In this document: in pieces, positions 45,671-57,314 of the stretch | How the letters are laid out: each line of letters begins with the position of its first letter | Position numbering within the stretch: position 1 is the first letter of the stretch | Source of the DNA: Vibrio kanaloae | GTDB lineage: Bacteria > Pseudomonadota > Gammaproteobacteria > Enterobacterales > Vibrionaceae | NCBI RefSeq assembly: GCF_024347535.1 | Contig: NZ_AP025497.1 | Span: forward strand, 1,054,001-1,118,000 | Direction of reading: 5' to 3' | DNA: 64,000 nt | Notes under the pieces: generated by a model | The model's input: the letters and a program-made list of their open reading frames with translations, nothing else | What the model was told of the DNA's origin: nothing | Databases searched by the model: none | Program-made: the position numbers and the translations under genes

Positions 45671-46846
45671 ATGTTAGAGTTACTGTTCTTACTTTTACCA
45701 ATTGCCGCTGCTTATGGTTGGTATATGGGTAATCGTAATGCTCAGCAAGAAAAACAGAAACAATCACACCAGATCTCCCGTCAGTATGTGACGGGTTTGA
45801 ATCTACTGTTGTCGGACCAATCTGACAAAGCGGTAGATCACTTTATCGAGCTACTTCAAGTAGACAATGAAACCATCGATACGCACTTGGCTTTGGGCAA
45901 TTTGTTCCGTTCAAGGGGGGAAGTCGATCGTGCTATTCGTATTCACCAAAATCTTATCTCTCGTTCGGGGCTTACTCTCGATCAGAAAAACCTCGCACTA
46001 CAACAGTTAGCTAAAGACTATATGGTCTCTGGTTTTCTCGACCGCGCCGAGAAGATCTTTGAACAGCTTGTCGAAGAACCCGATCATAAAGAGGGTGCTC
46101 TACAGCAATTGGTTGCTATTTATCAGCAAACACGAGAATGGCACAAAGCTATCCATTACGGAAATATCTTAGTGAAACTCGGTAAGAAGAAAATGAAGAT
46201 GCGTGCGACCGTTGCGCATTTTTGGTGTGAGCTTGCTATGCAAGAACAAGCTGATGGTAATCGCGCTAAGGTACTTCAACACTTTAAGAAGGCTCTATCT
46301 GAAGACCCTAAATGTGTTCGTGCTAGCATTGCTTTAGGCAAATTCCATTTAGCAAACGAAGATTATCAAAAGACAATTACTTGTCTGGAGTCGGTTCTCG
46401 AGCAAGATATCGACTTTATTAGTGAGGTATTGCCAACCCTTGCAGAGTGTTACCACAAGCTTGGACGGGAAGCTCAATTGGTCGAGTTCCTTAAAGCTTG
46501 TATTCAGAAGAAAGCTGGAGTATCCGCTGAACTGATGCTTGCTCAGTTGGTTGCTCACCATGAAGATGTTGGGTCAGCCCAAGAACTACTGACTAAGCAA
46601 CTTGTCAAAAACCCAACAATGAAAGGTTTTTATCGATTAATCGATTACCACCTAGCAGAAGCAGAAGAAGGCCGAGCGAAAGAAAGCTTAACTACTCTAC
46701 AGTCTATGGTGGGTGAACAATTGAAGCTTAAGCCGCATTATCGTTGCCATCAGTGTGGCTTCTCAACGCACTCAATGTACTGGCACTGCCCTTCATGTAA
46801 AGGGTGGGGGACGATCAAGCCTATTCGTGGACTTGATGGTGAATAG
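45671..46846 (+). CDS. lapB: Lipopolysaccharide assembly protein LapB
   Basis: A 391-residue protein anchored by one N-terminal helix (MLELLFLLLPIAAAYGWYMG). Cytoplasmic TPR repeats run through NLFRSRGEVDRAIRIHQ to about residue 340. A rubredoxin-like zinc knuckle with CHQCGF and HCPSCKGW then precedes IKPIRGLDG. It is near-identical in layout to E. coli LapB (389), which controls LpxC degradation. I start at ATG 45671; the frame opens with a TTG three bases earlier. Confidence 0.95.
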   Translation: MLELLFLLLPIAAAYGWYMGNRNAQQEKQKQSHQISRQYVTGLNLLLSDQSDKAVDHFIELLQVDNETIDTHLALGNLFRSRGEVDRAIRIHQNLISRSGLTLDQKNLALQQLAKDYMVSGFLDRAEKIFEQLVEEPDHKEGALQQLVAIYQQTREWHKAIHYGNILVKLGKKKMKMRATVAHFWCELAMQEQADGNRAKVLQHFKKALSEDPKCVRASIALGKFHLANEDYQKTITCLESVLEQDIDFISEVLPTLAECYHKLGREAQLVEFLKACIQKKAGVSAELMLAQLVAHHEDVGSAQELLTKQLVKNPTMKGFYRLIDYHLAEAEEGRAKESLTTLQSMVGEQLKLKPHYRCHQCGFSTHSMYWHCPSCKGWGTIKPIRGLDGE

Positions 46847-46878
46847 ATTTGTGGTCATTTTAAGACCAAATTTTTAAT

Positions 46879-46901
46879 TGCAGCTTTCGGGCTGCATTTT
46901 T
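46879..46901 (+). terminator. Rho-independent terminator after lapB
   Basis: TGCAGC (46879-46884) pairs with GCTGCA (46891-46896) across a TTTCGG loop, followed by a T-tract. Confidence 0.7.
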
Positions 46902-46976
46902 ATGACTGTTATTTATTACCCGCTATGTGTAGGTGAGTAAATATTTTGTAGAAAGTTAACTGCGTTAGGAGATGAA

Positions 46977-47672
46977 ATGAACGACCAAAAAATCATTGTA
47001 GCCTTGGATTATGACAACCAAGCGGATGCGTTAACCTTTGTTGATCGTATTGACCCAGCATCTTGCCGCTTAAAAGTCGGCAAAGAGATGTTTACCTTGT
47101 TTGGCCCTGAGTTTGTTCGTGAATTACATAAGCGTGGTTTCTCAGTATTCTTAGACCTTAAATTCCACGACATCCCTAACACATGTTCAAAAGCAGTGCG
47201 TGCTGCCGCTGAATTAGGCGTTTGGATGGTGAATGTACACGCAAGTGGCGGTGAGCGTATGATGACGGCTTCGCGTGAAATTTTAGAACCATATGGTAAA
47301 GATCGTCCGTTGTTAATCGGTGTGACGGTACTCACCAGCATGGAGCAGTCTGATCTAGCGGGTATCGGTTTAGACCTAGAACCACAACAGCAAGTAATGC
47401 GATTGGCTTCTCTTACTAAAAACTCTGGCCTAGACGGTGTTGTATGTTCAGCACAAGAGGCTTCTTTGCTCAAAGGTGCTCTTGGTCAGGAGTTTAAGCT
47501 AGTGACTCCTGGTATTCGTCCTGTAGGTGCCGATATTGGGGACCAGAAGCGTATCATGACACCTTCGAAGGCGATTGAATCAGGTTCTGACTATCTTGTT
47601 ATCGGCCGCCCAATTACTCAAGCTGTAGACCCTGCAGCGGTTCTTGCTGAGATTAACGCTACCCTAGCTTAA
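46977..47672 (+). CDS. pyrF: Orotidine 5'-phosphate decarboxylase
   Basis: A 231-residue cytosolic enzyme for the last step of UMP synthesis. The catalytic [10 protein letters not shown] (Asp-Lys-Asp set) is near residue 60, with LKVGKEMFT before and VTPGIRP and YLVIGRPIT after, the phosphate-binding loops of the barrel. Length matches E. coli PyrF (245). TAGGAGATGAA sits before the ATG. A terminator follows, convergent with miaE. Confidence 0.96.
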   Translation: MNDQKIIVALDYDNQADALTFVDRIDPASCRLKVGKEMFTLFGPEFVRELHKRGFSVFLDLKFHDIPNTCSKAVRAAAELGVWMVNVHASGGERMMTASREILEPYGKDRPLLIGVTVLTSMEQSDLAGIGLDLEPQQQVMRLASLTKNSGLDGVVCSAQEASLLKGALGQEFKLVTPGIRPVGADIGDQKRIMTPSKAIESGSDYLVIGRPITQAVDPAAVLAEINATLA

Positions 47673-47701
47673 GTTTCTCTTATAGCTAGCGATACGAATA
47701 A

Positions 47702-47729
47702 AGAAGACCAGCGATTGCTGGCCTTCTTG
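47702..47729. terminator. Terminator between pyrF and miaE
   Basis: AAGAAG-A-CCAGC (47702-47713) pairs with GCTGG-C-CTTCTT (47718-47729), with one mismatch. It lies between converging genes and may serve both. Confidence 0.75.
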
Positions 47730-47779
47730 TTTGTCTTCGAGAAGCAGAATTCGTTTGGGCTAGATTGGCTTGGCTTAAC

Positions 47780-48535
47780 TTATATCGGCGCACCACTATG
47801 AAACTTAAAGTCACTGTCTTCTGAAGTAATAAGGTTAGCTTCTACTTGCGCGAAGTGAGCAATACGCTCGGAGATATCTTTGCCTGCGATCTGCTCTGCT
47901 AGCTCAAGGTAGTCTTGATAGTGGCGCGCTTCTGAGCGAAGCAAAGATACGTAAAACTTCTCTATGTCTTCTTCTAAGAAAGGAGCAAGTTTCGCGAAGC
48001 GTTCACAAGAACGAGCTTCAATGAAGGCGCCGATTATAAGTTTATCGACCAGAGCATCTGGCTCGTAAGTCTTAACCTGTTTGATCAAGCCCTTAGCGTA
48101 ACGACCCGCTTCAATCGGTTGGTAAGTGACGCCTTTCTTTTCCATCAATTCCAGTACTTGGTAGAAGTGATGCAGCTCTTCTTTGATCAGTAACACCATT
48201 TTCTCGATCAGGTTTGCACCATAATTGCAGCCATCTTTCGCTGTGATTTGTTTTGATACGTTGCTTTTACCACGAAGTGACTCTAGATCTCCGATACGAC
48301 GATAAGCAAACTGCTCGTATGGTAGGATCCACTCATTCAGTTGTTTTGCACTCTCTTTATCAACAGCGTACTTACGGATAAGGAACAGAGCGCTCTGAGC
48401 CGCTTTAAGCTCACAAAGCATGTGATCACGTAGAATGATGTGAAGGTTTTCTGGCTTTTTGGCTTCATCGATCCATGAATCTGGCGTGTCAGCTTTAAGA
48501 AAAGAGTGAATTGGAGCTAATAATTCTTGATACAT
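47780..48535 (-). CDS. miaE: tRNA-(ms2io6A)-hydroxylase MiaE
   Basis: A 251-residue non-haem diiron enzyme that hydroxylates the isopentenyl group of ms2i6A37 in tRNA, using oxygen. The four-helix core carries the iron ligands in CELKAAQSA, KEELHHF, ARSCERF and SEARHYQDYLE, the two ExxH pairs included. It is alone on the minus strand between pyrF and the coiled-coil membrane protein. Not all gammaproteobacteria have miaE; Vibrio do. Confidence 0.92.
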   Translation of the reverse strand: MYQELLAPIHSFLKADTPDSWIDEAKKPENLHIILRDHMLCELKAAQSALFLIRKYAVDKESAKQLNEWILPYEQFAYRRIGDLESLRGKSNVSKQITAKDGCNYGANLIEKMVLLIKEELHHFYQVLELMEKKGVTYQPIEAGRYAKGLIKQVKTYEPDALVDKLIIGAFIEARSCERFAKLAPFLEEDIEKFYVSLLRSEARHYQDYLELAEQIAGKDISERIAHFAQVEANLITSEDSDFKFHSGAPI

Positions 48536-48620
48536 GGTCTAGTAAAGTTTGTTGATAATACGCGATCCTATCACAGCTGAAGAGATCTCCCTATACGGGG
48601 AAAAGAAATTCGATAGGCAC

Positions 48621-48659
48621 AAAAAAGGCCACCTATTTACTAGAAATAAAGTGGCCTTT
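48621..48659 (-). terminator. Terminator after the coiled-coil protein gene
   Basis: AAAGGCCAC (48624-48632) pairs with GTGGCCTTT (48651-48659), with an inner TATTT/AAATA pairing. Read on the minus strand it ends in T6, so it serves the gene at 48679-49443. Confidence 0.75.
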
Positions 48660-48678
48660 AAGCATTTTAGTTAAACTC

Positions 48679-49443
48679 TTACCACTTTTTCTTCTGACCG
48701 AAGAGGGCATCCATATCGTCATCACGCTCTTTAGATTCTATTTGCTGTAAATCTTGTGCGCTTTTATCTAGGCGCTTCTGATCAAGGTCGTTCAGCATCT
48801 GCTGAAGCTTTTCTTTTGCTTGATTAGAATATGAATCGTTTTTGGTCGCTAGTGCATCTATACCTTTACGTAGTAACTGTATTGCCGTTCCTGGTTGTCC
48901 ACGAGAGATAGAGTCATTTGCACGTTTAATAACGTTCTCGATGTTGATTCGAATTTGAATCGTTTCTAGACGGGCGTTTTCTACTACATAAGCCTGAGTC
49001 TCGAAGCGGCCTTTATTGTGCTCGTTACGCACCGTATCACGAAGGCGCTTAACTAATTTGAGCATCATGATCGCCTGCTTGTCACTGCTTGGAACTCGAA
49101 AAGTAGTGCTCTCGCCACCTTGATAGTTCTCTTTGAGCTGAGTGATTTGTTGTTTTACGCTTTCGATGCGTTGAGCAAGTTGCTTATTTTTTGGGTCGAG
49201 TTGATACATGTTTTCCAACGCATCAAGAATTCGATTATTTAAGCATACAAGAAGATCTTGGCTAAAAGGCATGTGATGAGCATTGCCAATCAACTCTTCT
49301 GTTCCGTCAATAATGGTTAGATAACGAGAAGCTTCCTGCTTCTTTGCTGTTTCTACCTTAACTTTATATTGAAGCATGATGTTGTAGCCTAAAACTAATA
49401 CCAAAAGAACGGCTACTAAGGCAATGATTAAACCAATATTCAT
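48679..49443 (-). CDS. Membrane-anchored coiled-coil protein of unknown function
   Basis: A 254-residue protein. One N-terminal membrane helix (residues 3-24) is followed by a charged, mainly helical cytoplasmic body, with heptad-like stretches at NKQLAQRIESVKQQITQLK and EKLQQMLNDLDQKRLDKSAQ, and a very charged end that finishes QKKKW. No catalytic motif is seen and I do not recognise the family. It is divergent from cysB across 323 bases and has its own terminator. A structural or scaffold role is possible but not shown. Confidence 0.7.
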   Translation of the reverse strand: MNIGLIIALVAVLLVLVLGYNIMLQYKVKVETAKKQEASRYLTIIDGTEELIGNAHHMPFSQDLLVCLNNRILDALENMYQLDPKNKQLAQRIESVKQQITQLKENYQGGESTTFRVPSSDKQAIMMLKLVKRLRDTVRNEHNKGRFETQAYVVENARLETIQIRINIENVIKRANDSISRGQPGTAIQLLRKGIDALATKNDSYSNQAKEKLQQMLNDLDQKRLDKSAQDLQQIESKERDDDMDALFGQKKKW

Positions 49444-50741
<1,298 letters not shown>

Positions 50742-50769
50742 TCTCATCGTGCAAATCTAGATTCTTATT

Positions 50770-50793
50770 CGGCCTGTAGATACAGGCCGTTTT
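50770..50793 (+). terminator. Rho-independent terminator after cysB
   Basis: CGGCCTGT (50770-50777) pairs with ACAGGCCG (50782-50789) around an AGAT loop, then TTTTC. Confidence 0.8.
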
Positions 50794-50889
50794 CTTTCTG
50801 ATTTCGATCTTTCTTTGCTGTTCTCTTTTATATCGACCCTTTCCATTTCTGTTTCTTACCCCTACAATCCTCGCACCATAGGGGGAAGC

Positions 50890-52092
50890 ATGCATTCACG
50901 ATTTAAAATACTCGACTCATTCTTGTTAGAGCACCAAGTTTACTGGCGTTCAGAATCTTTCCACCTATGCCAAACCCAGCAACGACCTTGGGTTGATGTG
51001 AATCGGCCGCTTGTTGATTGGCTGAATAGCTTGAGTATCGAGAATATTCAGATTCTTAAAGAGCAGCCTCAAGCTTTGGTTGAAGAGCTTATTGGTTTTC
51101 TTCCCGAATTAGAGGAAGCGAATCAAAATATTCAGTTCACTTTCACAGCACATAAAGGGCTAACGCTTCCACGAGGTACCGAAGATGGCATTCCGGGAAG
51201 AAAGCTACAACAGATTGTTTCGATGGGTGAAGCTTTGCTTGAACACCATCATGGCAAAGAGTGGTTGGAGTGGTGTTCTGGAAAGGGTTTTCTCGGTCGA
51301 ATCTTATCTCAACAATCGAAGCAAAAAGTCACCAGTTTCGAGTGGCAGCAATCGCTGTGTGAAAGCGGACAAAAGATTGCAGATGCACAACGCCTAGACA
51401 TGACCTTTGTTCAAGGTGATGCGCTTTCTGAAAGTGCAGATGATGTCTTTAATACAGACCAACACGCTGTAGCACTGCATGCCTGTGGCGACCTGCATGT
51501 TGAGTTAGTGAAAAAATCTGTGTCACATGGGCTACCAGCCGTCACTATCTCCCCTTGTTGCTACCATCTTATTCGTAATGAAAACTACCAAGCGATGTCG
51601 TCGGTTGCGAAAAGTTCTGATTTGACATTGAGCAAGAGTGATTTACGAATCCCACTTCAAGAAACCGTTACAGGTGGAGAAAGGGTAAAGAGGCACCGTC
51701 AGTTAGAGATGAGTTATCGTTTGGGTTTTAGCCAACTGCTCAAGGCTGAACGTAGTATCAATGAATACATCCCGGTACCGAGTATTAAAAAATCAGAGTT
51801 ATCCGAGGGGTTTGAGTCATTTTGCCTATGGGCGGCCGAAGTGAAAAATATCTCACTTTGTTCGGGTATCGACTTTGAATCATATCTGGTTCAAGGCGAG
51901 ACGCTTTTCTGGGAAATGGAGAAACTGAGCTTAGTTCAACAAGTTTTTAGGCGACCATTGGAGGTATGGTTAGCTTTGGATCGAGCTATTTACTTGCAAG
52001 AGCAAGGCTATGAAGTAACTCTCGAAGAGTTTTGCGAACGCAGTGTCACGCCTCGAAACTTGTTGATTCATGGTGTTAAGAACGACCGATAA
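50890..52092 (+). CDS. SAM-dependent methyltransferase, Methyltransf_32-like
   Basis: A 400-residue protein from ATG 50890, which has GGGGGAAG just upstream; the frame extends to 50815 without a ribosome site. A Rossmann methyltransferase core begins near residue 120: the SAM loop reads EWCSGKGFLGRIL, the next acidic motif is VTSFEWQQ, and LHACGDLH and SPCCYHL follow. The last pair resembles motif-IV-type catalytic loops of tRNA/rRNA or small-molecule methyltransferases. The C-terminal half is unassigned. The substrate is unknown. It is transcribed alone and is convergent with ald. Confidence 0.75.
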   Translation: MHSRFKILDSFLLEHQVYWRSESFHLCQTQQRPWVDVNRPLVDWLNSLSIENIQILKEQPQALVEELIGFLPELEEANQNIQFTFTAHKGLTLPRGTEDGIPGRKLQQIVSMGEALLEHHHGKEWLEWCSGKGFLGRILSQQSKQKVTSFEWQQSLCESGQKIADAQRLDMTFVQGDALSESADDVFNTDQHAVALHACGDLHVELVKKSVSHGLPAVTISPCCYHLIRNENYQAMSSVAKSSDLTLSKSDLRIPLQETVTGGERVKRHRQLEMSYRLGFSQLLKAERSINEYIPVPSIKKSELSEGFESFCLWAAEVKNISLCSGIDFESYLVQGETLFWEMEKLSLVQQVFRRPLEVWLALDRAIYLQEQGYEVTLEEFCERSVTPRNLLIHGVKNDR

Positions 52093-52152
52093 ATCACACG
52101 AGTTTCAGACAGGGCGTTTATCATCGCTGTTGAAAAATAGTGTTACAGATAC

Positions 52153-52188
52153 AAAAAAGCCAGTTCGAGAAATGTCGGACTGGCTTTT
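52153..52188. terminator. Terminator between the methyltransferase gene and ald
   Basis: GCCAGTTCGA (52159-52168) pairs with TCGGACTGGC (52175-52184), including one T-G pair, with A-run and T-run flanks. It is usable from both directions. Confidence 0.75.
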
Positions 52189-52249
52189 AATGTGTGGATT
52201 AACTGAACTCTTCAACGAGAAAATTTACGCTCAGTTAGTCACTACATCA

Positions 52250-53374
52250 TTAGTTAAACATTGCGATAGCTTCTGCTGGGTCTACGTATTCCAGGTCAAA
52301 GCTCTCTGCAACTTCTTTACAAGTCACTTTACCGTGAATGACGTTTAGTCCTTCTAAGAAACCTTCATCAGACAGAAGTGCTTCGCGGTAGCCTTTGTTT
52401 GCTAGTTTAACAATGTAAGGAAGTGTTGCATTGTTTAGCGCGGAAGTAGAAGTACGAGCAACGGCACCAGGCATGTTTGCAACACAGTAGTGAACTACGT
52501 CATCAACGATGTAAGTTGGGTCTGCGTGAGTGGTTGCGTGAGAAGTCTCGAAACAACCACCTTGGTCTATTGCAACGTCAACAACTGCTGAACCTGGCTT
52601 CATCTTAGCGATATGCTCTTTAGTAACCAGTTTAGGAGCCGCTGCGCCTGGGATCAGTACAGCACCAATCACTAGGTCAGCTTCTAGAACATGCTTCTCG
52701 ATAGCGTCTTCAGTAGAATAAACCACTTTTGCGCGGCCTTGAAATTCTTCATCCAAGCGACGAAGTGTATCTAGGTTACGGTCAAGGATTGTAACATCAG
52801 CGCGAAGGCCAACAGCCATACGTGCTGCGTTAGCACCAACAACACCACCGCCAACAACAACAACTTTCGCGGGCTCAACACCCGGAACGCCACCAAGAAG
52901 AAGGCCACAACCACCATTAGATTTCTCTAATGTTTGTGCACCCGCTTGAATAGACATGCGACCAGCAACTTCAGACATTGGTGCTAATAGTGGCAAGCGA
53001 CCCATATTATCTGTTACAGTCTCATAGGCTACACAGACAGCTTTGCTCTTGATAAGCTCTTCAGTTTGTGGAAAATCTGGTGCAAGGTGTAAATAGGTAA
53101 ATAATATTTGCCCCTCGCGAAGCATCGCTCGCTCGACAGCTTGAGGTTCTTTAACCTTTATAATCATCTCTGCTTTCGCGAAAACGTCAGCAGCAGTAGG
53201 AAGAATGGATGCGCCTACAGCGATGTAATCATCGTCTGAAAAACCGATACCATTACCGGCATTGGTTTCTACAAAAACTTGGTGGCCGTGTGAAATGAGT
53301 TCTCTCACGCTAGCTGGGGTCATACCAACGCGGTATTCGTGGTTTTTGATTTCCTTAGGTACGCCAATGATCAT
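52250..53374 (-). CDS. ald: Alanine dehydrogenase
   Basis: A 374-residue NAD-dependent enzyme that converts L-alanine to pyruvate and ammonia, or the reverse. It starts [20 protein letters not shown], with the pyruvate-site Arg and Lys, and has the Rossmann loop [17 protein letters not shown] and [19 protein letters not shown] near the C-terminus. Length fits the family (about 370). It is divergent from lrp across 156 bases, and Lrp-type proteins commonly control ald. Confidence 0.95.
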   Translation of the reverse strand: MIIGVPKEIKNHEYRVGMTPASVRELISHGHQVFVETNAGNGIGFSDDDYIAVGASILPTAADVFAKAEMIIKVKEPQAVERAMLREGQILFTYLHLAPDFPQTEELIKSKAVCVAYETVTDNMGRLPLLAPMSEVAGRMSIQAGAQTLEKSNGGCGLLLGGVPGVEPAKVVVVGGGVVGANAARMAVGLRADVTILDRNLDTLRRLDEEFQGRAKVVYSTEDAIEKHVLEADLVIGAVLIPGAAAPKLVTKEHIAKMKPGSAVVDVAIDQGGCFETSHATTHADPTYIVDDVVHYCVANMPGAVARTSTSALNNATLPYIVKLANKGYREALLSDEGFLEGLNVIHGKVTCKEVAESFDLEYVDPAEAIAMFN

Positions 53375-53464
53375 CCTGATTCCTTATTTTATTTTGGTTG
53401 TTTTATCTATGTGTAGGGTAATTCTGTCGAATTAATAGCTAGTATAGATGGGTTTAAATAAAAT

Positions 53465-53494
53465 TTGATACTGAATATTAAAAAGTTGTAGTAT
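53465..53494 (+). promoter_or_regulatory. Putative lrp promoter
   Basis: TTGATA (53465-53470) and TAGTAT (53489-53494) are 18 bases apart in an AT-rich divergent region between ald and lrp. The match is moderate. Confidence 0.35.
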
Positions 53495-53530
53495 ATTTTT
53501 TTGCAAGGAAGTAATAAGGTGGAATAAAAA

Positions 53531-54025
53531 ATGGCAGACAATTATAAGAAGCCGTCCAAGGAACTAGATCGTATTGACCGCAACATTCTTAATGAGTTGC
53601 AAAAAGACGGTCGTATCTCAAACGTTGAACTCTCGAAAAGAGTAGGACTTTCTCCAACTCCATGTCTTGAGCGAGTTCGCCGTTTAGAACGTCAAGGTTA
53701 CATTAATGGGTACACAGCGTTGCTGAACCCACAGTACCTCGATGCTTCACTTTTAGTGTTTGTTGAAATTACGTTGAACCGTGGTGCTCCAGATGTGTTC
53801 GAGCAATTCAACACTGCTGTTCAGAAACTTGATGATATCCAAGAATGTCATTTAGTGTCGGGTGATTTTGACTACCTTCTAAAAACTCGAGTATCCGATA
53901 TGGGTGCTTACCGTAAGTTATTAGGTGATACGTTGCTGCGTCTACCAGGCGTAAACGACACTAGAACTTACGTGGTAATGGAAGAAGTGAAACAAACTAA
54001 TCAACTTGTGATTAAGACTCGTTAA
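53531..54025 (+). CDS. lrp: Leucine-responsive regulatory protein Lrp
   Basis: A 164-residue global regulator, the same length as E. coli Lrp. The N-terminal HTH has LDRIDRNILNELQKDGRISN and GLSPTPCLERVRRLERQGYI; the C-terminal RAM domain has the small-molecule motif CHLVSGDFDYLLKTRV. It binds amino acids such as leucine or alanine. It is divergent from ald, which it likely controls. Confidence 0.95.
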   Translation: MADNYKKPSKELDRIDRNILNELQKDGRISNVELSKRVGLSPTPCLERVRRLERQGYINGYTALLNPQYLDASLLVFVEITLNRGAPDVFEQFNTAVQKLDDIQECHLVSGDFDYLLKTRVSDMGAYRKLLGDTLLRLPGVNDTRTYVVMEEVKQTNQLVIKTR

Positions 54026-54043
54026 TCATAATTGATGAAATGA

Positions 54044-54075
54044 AAGAAAGCGGACTTTTGTTCCGCTTTCTTGCT
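54044..54075 (+). terminator. Rho-independent terminator after lrp
   Basis: AAGAAAGCGGA (54044-54054) pairs with TCCGCTTTCTT (54062-54072) across a seven-base loop. Confidence 0.75.
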
Positions 54076-54188
54076 TTCTGGAATTGGGTTTTTTGGTTTG
54101 ATATGGTTAAATCAACAGTAGTTTCATTGAAACGAGCGGCTTGGTCCGCTCGATGTGTTTTTATCTCGTTCAATTATTAAGTTGGTTT

Positions 54189-57100
54189 ATGTTCAAGCAG
54201 AGCAGTAATAAAGTAGAAACTATCATTAAAACGAGTGAAGAGCCTCAGTCTCCTCGTTTAAGTGGTTCTCAACGTCTAAAAGAGTGCAGCCTCATACTGG
54301 GTGTTCTCTTCTCTATTCTACTTGCCGTGGCGTTATTAACTTTTAGTCCTGCAGACCCATCATGGTCACAAACGGCATGGGGTGGTGACATTCAAAATGC
54401 GGGTGGCTATCTAGGTGCATGGTTAGCGGATACACTTTTCTTTATATTTGGCTCTCTGGCCTACCCGATACCTATATTGGTAACGGTTACTGCATGGGTG
54501 CTGTTCCGAAAACGTAATGAAGACGAACAGATAGACCTCATGTTATGGGGATCTCGCTTACTTGGGCTCACTGTGCTGATTCTTACTAGTTGTGGCCTAG
54601 CGGATATCAATTTTGACGACATTTGGTATTTTTCATCAGGTGGTGTGGTTGGTGATGTACTAAGTAGCCTTGCACTTCCAACTCTGAATATTCTTGGTAG
54701 CACACTTGTTCTCCTGTTCTTATGGGGGGCTGGCTTTACTTTATTAACGGGTATTTCTTGGCTAAGTATTGTTGAATGGCTAGGCGAAGGCGCGCTCAAA
54801 CTTTTTACGTCTGCAGTCAATCGAGCACGCGGACAAGATCAAGAACTGCTAGAACCTGAGTTGAAGGAGTCGGAAGACCGAGATCGACTTGAAACGCGTC
54901 ATCAAGAGCCTACTTACCGGGATATATCTTTTACTGAAGACGCAGATCAAACCGCTTTTGATCCTGCAATGAGTTTCCCTGCGACAGCTGAGCCTTCAGA
55001 GACTGCTACAAGCACGTTAGACGATACTGCATTGCCGAGGCGCCATTACAATATCCACATGCCTGTAGAGGCTCCTAATAAGACGGTTGCCTCCTCAAAT
55101 GAACAAAAAACATCAGCTCACAATGAGAGAGTCCCTGTAGAGCAGCCCCTTGTTCCCCCCGTCTATCAAGATACAAATGAGTTATTGGAAGAGGGTGTAG
55201 AGCGTTCAAAACAGTTGAATGCGACTATAGAACAGTTAGAAAGTGCCGCTATGTATGAAGATGATCTTGCTGAACATGATCAGGTGGATGCACTCGAATC
55301 TCAAATCTCATACCAAGAATATGCGCAGAGTGATCAGTCACAAGTTAGTGCTGCTAGTGATATTGACGTCGATAATGCGACATCAGTGGATGAGAAAAGA
55401 GAAATGTCACAAGCGTTTTCAGCGCAAGAGCCACCTATTGATATGACTGAAAATCCGTTCTTTGAACAGAATTCAAAGTTTGATGTTGAACGAGCAGAAG
55501 ACGAAAACACAGAACAATCTGAGTCTTTGTCTAATGGACAAGAGCAGTCTGAACTTACGAGTTCAATAGAGCAAAGGCAAGATCCTATCGTTGATCTTCC
55601 TTGGGAAGAAGTGACAGAAGAAGAGCCTTTACATGAAGACCAAGATGTTGCTGCGTTTCAAAGCAAAGTGTCTAAAGCACAGGCTAATATGGCAGCGGCC
55701 CAAAATCCGTTTTTAGTTCAGCAAGATGTGAACTTGCCAAAGCCAGCAGAGCCGTTGCCAACACTTGAATTGTTGTTCCACCCTGAAAAACGTGAAACCT
55801 TTATCGACCGCGACGCTCTAGAAGCGATTGCTCGTCTGGTTGAATCGAAACTAGCGGACTACAAGATCAAAGCTGATGTAGTTGATATTTTCCCTGGTCC
55901 AGTGATTACTCGATTTGAGCTAGACTTGGCTCCCGGTGTGAAAGTAAGCCGTATCTCAGGACTTTCAATGGACTTAGCACGTTCGCTGTCTGCATTGGCA
56001 GTACGTGTCGTGGAGGTTATTCCGGGTAAGCCTTATGTAGGCTTGGAATTACCGAACATGAGTCGTCAAACGGTATTCTTCTCAGATGTGGTGAGCAGTA
56101 CTCAGTTCCAAGAAGCGAAATCACCAACGACCGTAGTCCTCGGGCAAGATATCGCAGGTGAAGCGGTTATTGCTGACCTATCGAAAATGCCACACGTTCT
56201 TGTTGCGGGTACTACTGGTTCTGGTAAGTCTGTAGGTGTGAACGTGATGATCTTGAGTATGCTTTACAAGGCATCACCTGAAGACGTTCGTTTCATCATG
56301 ATTGACCCAAAAATGTTGGAATTGTCTATATATGAAGGTATTCCACATCTATTGTCTGAAGTTGTGACTGACATGAAAGATGCGTCTAACGCCCTTCGTT
56401 GGTGTGTCGGCGAAATGGAACGTCGTTACAAGCTGATGTCGGCGCTTGGTGTTCGTAACATTAAAGGCTACAACGATAAGCTTAAGATGGCTGCTGATGC
56501 GGGTCACCCAATTCATGATCCATTATGGAAGCCGGGGGACAGCATGGACCCTGAAGCACCATTGCTTGAAAAGCTGCCCTACATTGTGGTGATCGTTGAT
56601 GAATTTGCTGATCTAATCATGGTCGTGGGCAAGAAAGTAGAAGAGCTGATTGCTCGTTTGGCACAAAAAGCGCGAGCAGCCGGTGTCCATTTGATTCTTG
56701 CAACTCAACGTCCATCTGTAGACGTAATTACAGGTCTTATCAAAGCCAATATACCAACACGTGTTGCTTTTACCGTATCGACTAAAACGGATTCTAGAAC
56801 CATTCTTGACCAAGGTGGTGCGGAGTCGCTACTTGGTATGGGTGATATGCTTTACTTACCACCAGGTTCTAGTCATACCATTCGTGTACATGGTGCCTTT
56901 GCATCAGATGATGATGTGCATGCGGTTGTGAATAACTGGAAAGCACGTGGCAAGCCGAATTATATTGAAGAGATTACTAACGGCGACCAAACCCCAGAAG
57001 CACTATTACCGGGTGAAAAAATGGAAGGCGATGAAGAAGTTGACCCTTTGTTTGATCAAGTTGTCGAGCACGTGGTTCATTCACGTCGAGGTTCCGTTTC

Positions 57101-57239
57101 GGGTGTTCAGCGTCGATTCAAGATCGGCTATAACCGCGCCGCACGTATTGTCGAGCAACTTGAAGCGCAAGGTATTGTAAGTGCTCCAGGCCATAATGGT
57201 AATCGAGAGGTCTTAGCGCCAGCACCACCAAAAAATTAG
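54189..57239 (+). CDS. ftsK: DNA translocase FtsK
   Basis: A 1016-residue septal protein that pumps DNA and activates XerCD at dif. Four N-terminal membrane helices lie within about residues 30-210, then a Glu/Gln-rich acidic linker of roughly 300 residues, then the motor: Walker [13 protein letters not shown], Walker [15 protein letters not shown], and the C-terminal gamma winged helix around [20 protein letters not shown] start at ATG 54189 ([13 protein letters not shown]); the frame opens with a TTG at 54141. The linker is shorter than E. coli's, whose FtsK has 1329 residues. Confidence 0.95.
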   Translation: MFKQSSNKVETIIKTSEEPQSPRLSGSQRLKECSLILGVLFSILLAVALLTFSPADPSWSQTAWGGDIQNAGGYLGAWLADTLFFIFGSLAYPIPILVTVTAWVLFRKRNEDEQIDLMLWGSRLLGLTVLILTSCGLADINFDDIWYFSSGGVVGDVLSSLALPTLNILGSTLVLLFLWGAGFTLLTGISWLSIVEWLGEGALKLFTSAVNRARGQDQELLEPELKESEDRDRLETRHQEPTYRDISFTEDADQTAFDPAMSFPATAEPSETATSTLDDTALPRRHYNIHMPVEAPNKTVASSNEQKTSAHNERVPVEQPLVPPVYQDTNELLEEGVERSKQLNATIEQLESAAMYEDDLAEHDQVDALESQISYQEYAQSDQSQVSAASDIDVDNATSVDEKREMSQAFSAQEPPIDMTENPFFEQNSKFDVERAEDENTEQSESLSNGQEQSELTSSIEQRQDPIVDLPWEEVTEEEPLHEDQDVAAFQSKVSKAQANMAAAQNPFLVQQDVNLPKPAEPLPTLELLFHPEKRETFIDRDALEAIARLVESKLADYKIKADVVDIFPGPVITRFELDLAPGVKVSRISGLSMDLARSLSALAVRVVEVIPGKPYVGLELPNMSRQTVFFSDVVSSTQFQEAKSPTTVVLGQDIAGEAVIADLSKMPHVLVAGTTGSGKSVGVNVMILSMLYKASPEDVRFIMIDPKMLELSIYEGIPHLLSEVVTDMKDASNALRWCVGEMERRYKLMSALGVRNIKGYNDKLKMAADAGHPIHDPLWKPGDSMDPEAPLLEKLPYIVVIVDEFADLIMVVGKKVEELIARLAQKARAAGVHLILATQRPSVDVITGLIKANIPTRVAFTVSTKTDSRTILDQGGAESLLGMGDMLYLPPGSSHTIRVHGAFASDDDVHAVVNNWKARGKPNYIEEITNGDQTPEALLPGEKMEGDEEVDPLFDQVVEHVVHSRRGSVSGVQRRFKIGYNRAARIVEQLEAQGIVSAPGHNGNREVLAPAPPKN

Positions 57240-57314
57240 TTCCACTAGGAACTCATACCCATTAAGTCGGTCAAATCGAAAATATGACAGACTTATGTTT
57301 TAACAGGATTATTG

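Noticed and set aside
47009..47473. 154-residue minus-strand frame inside pyrF
   Set aside because: Antisense shadow of pyrF.
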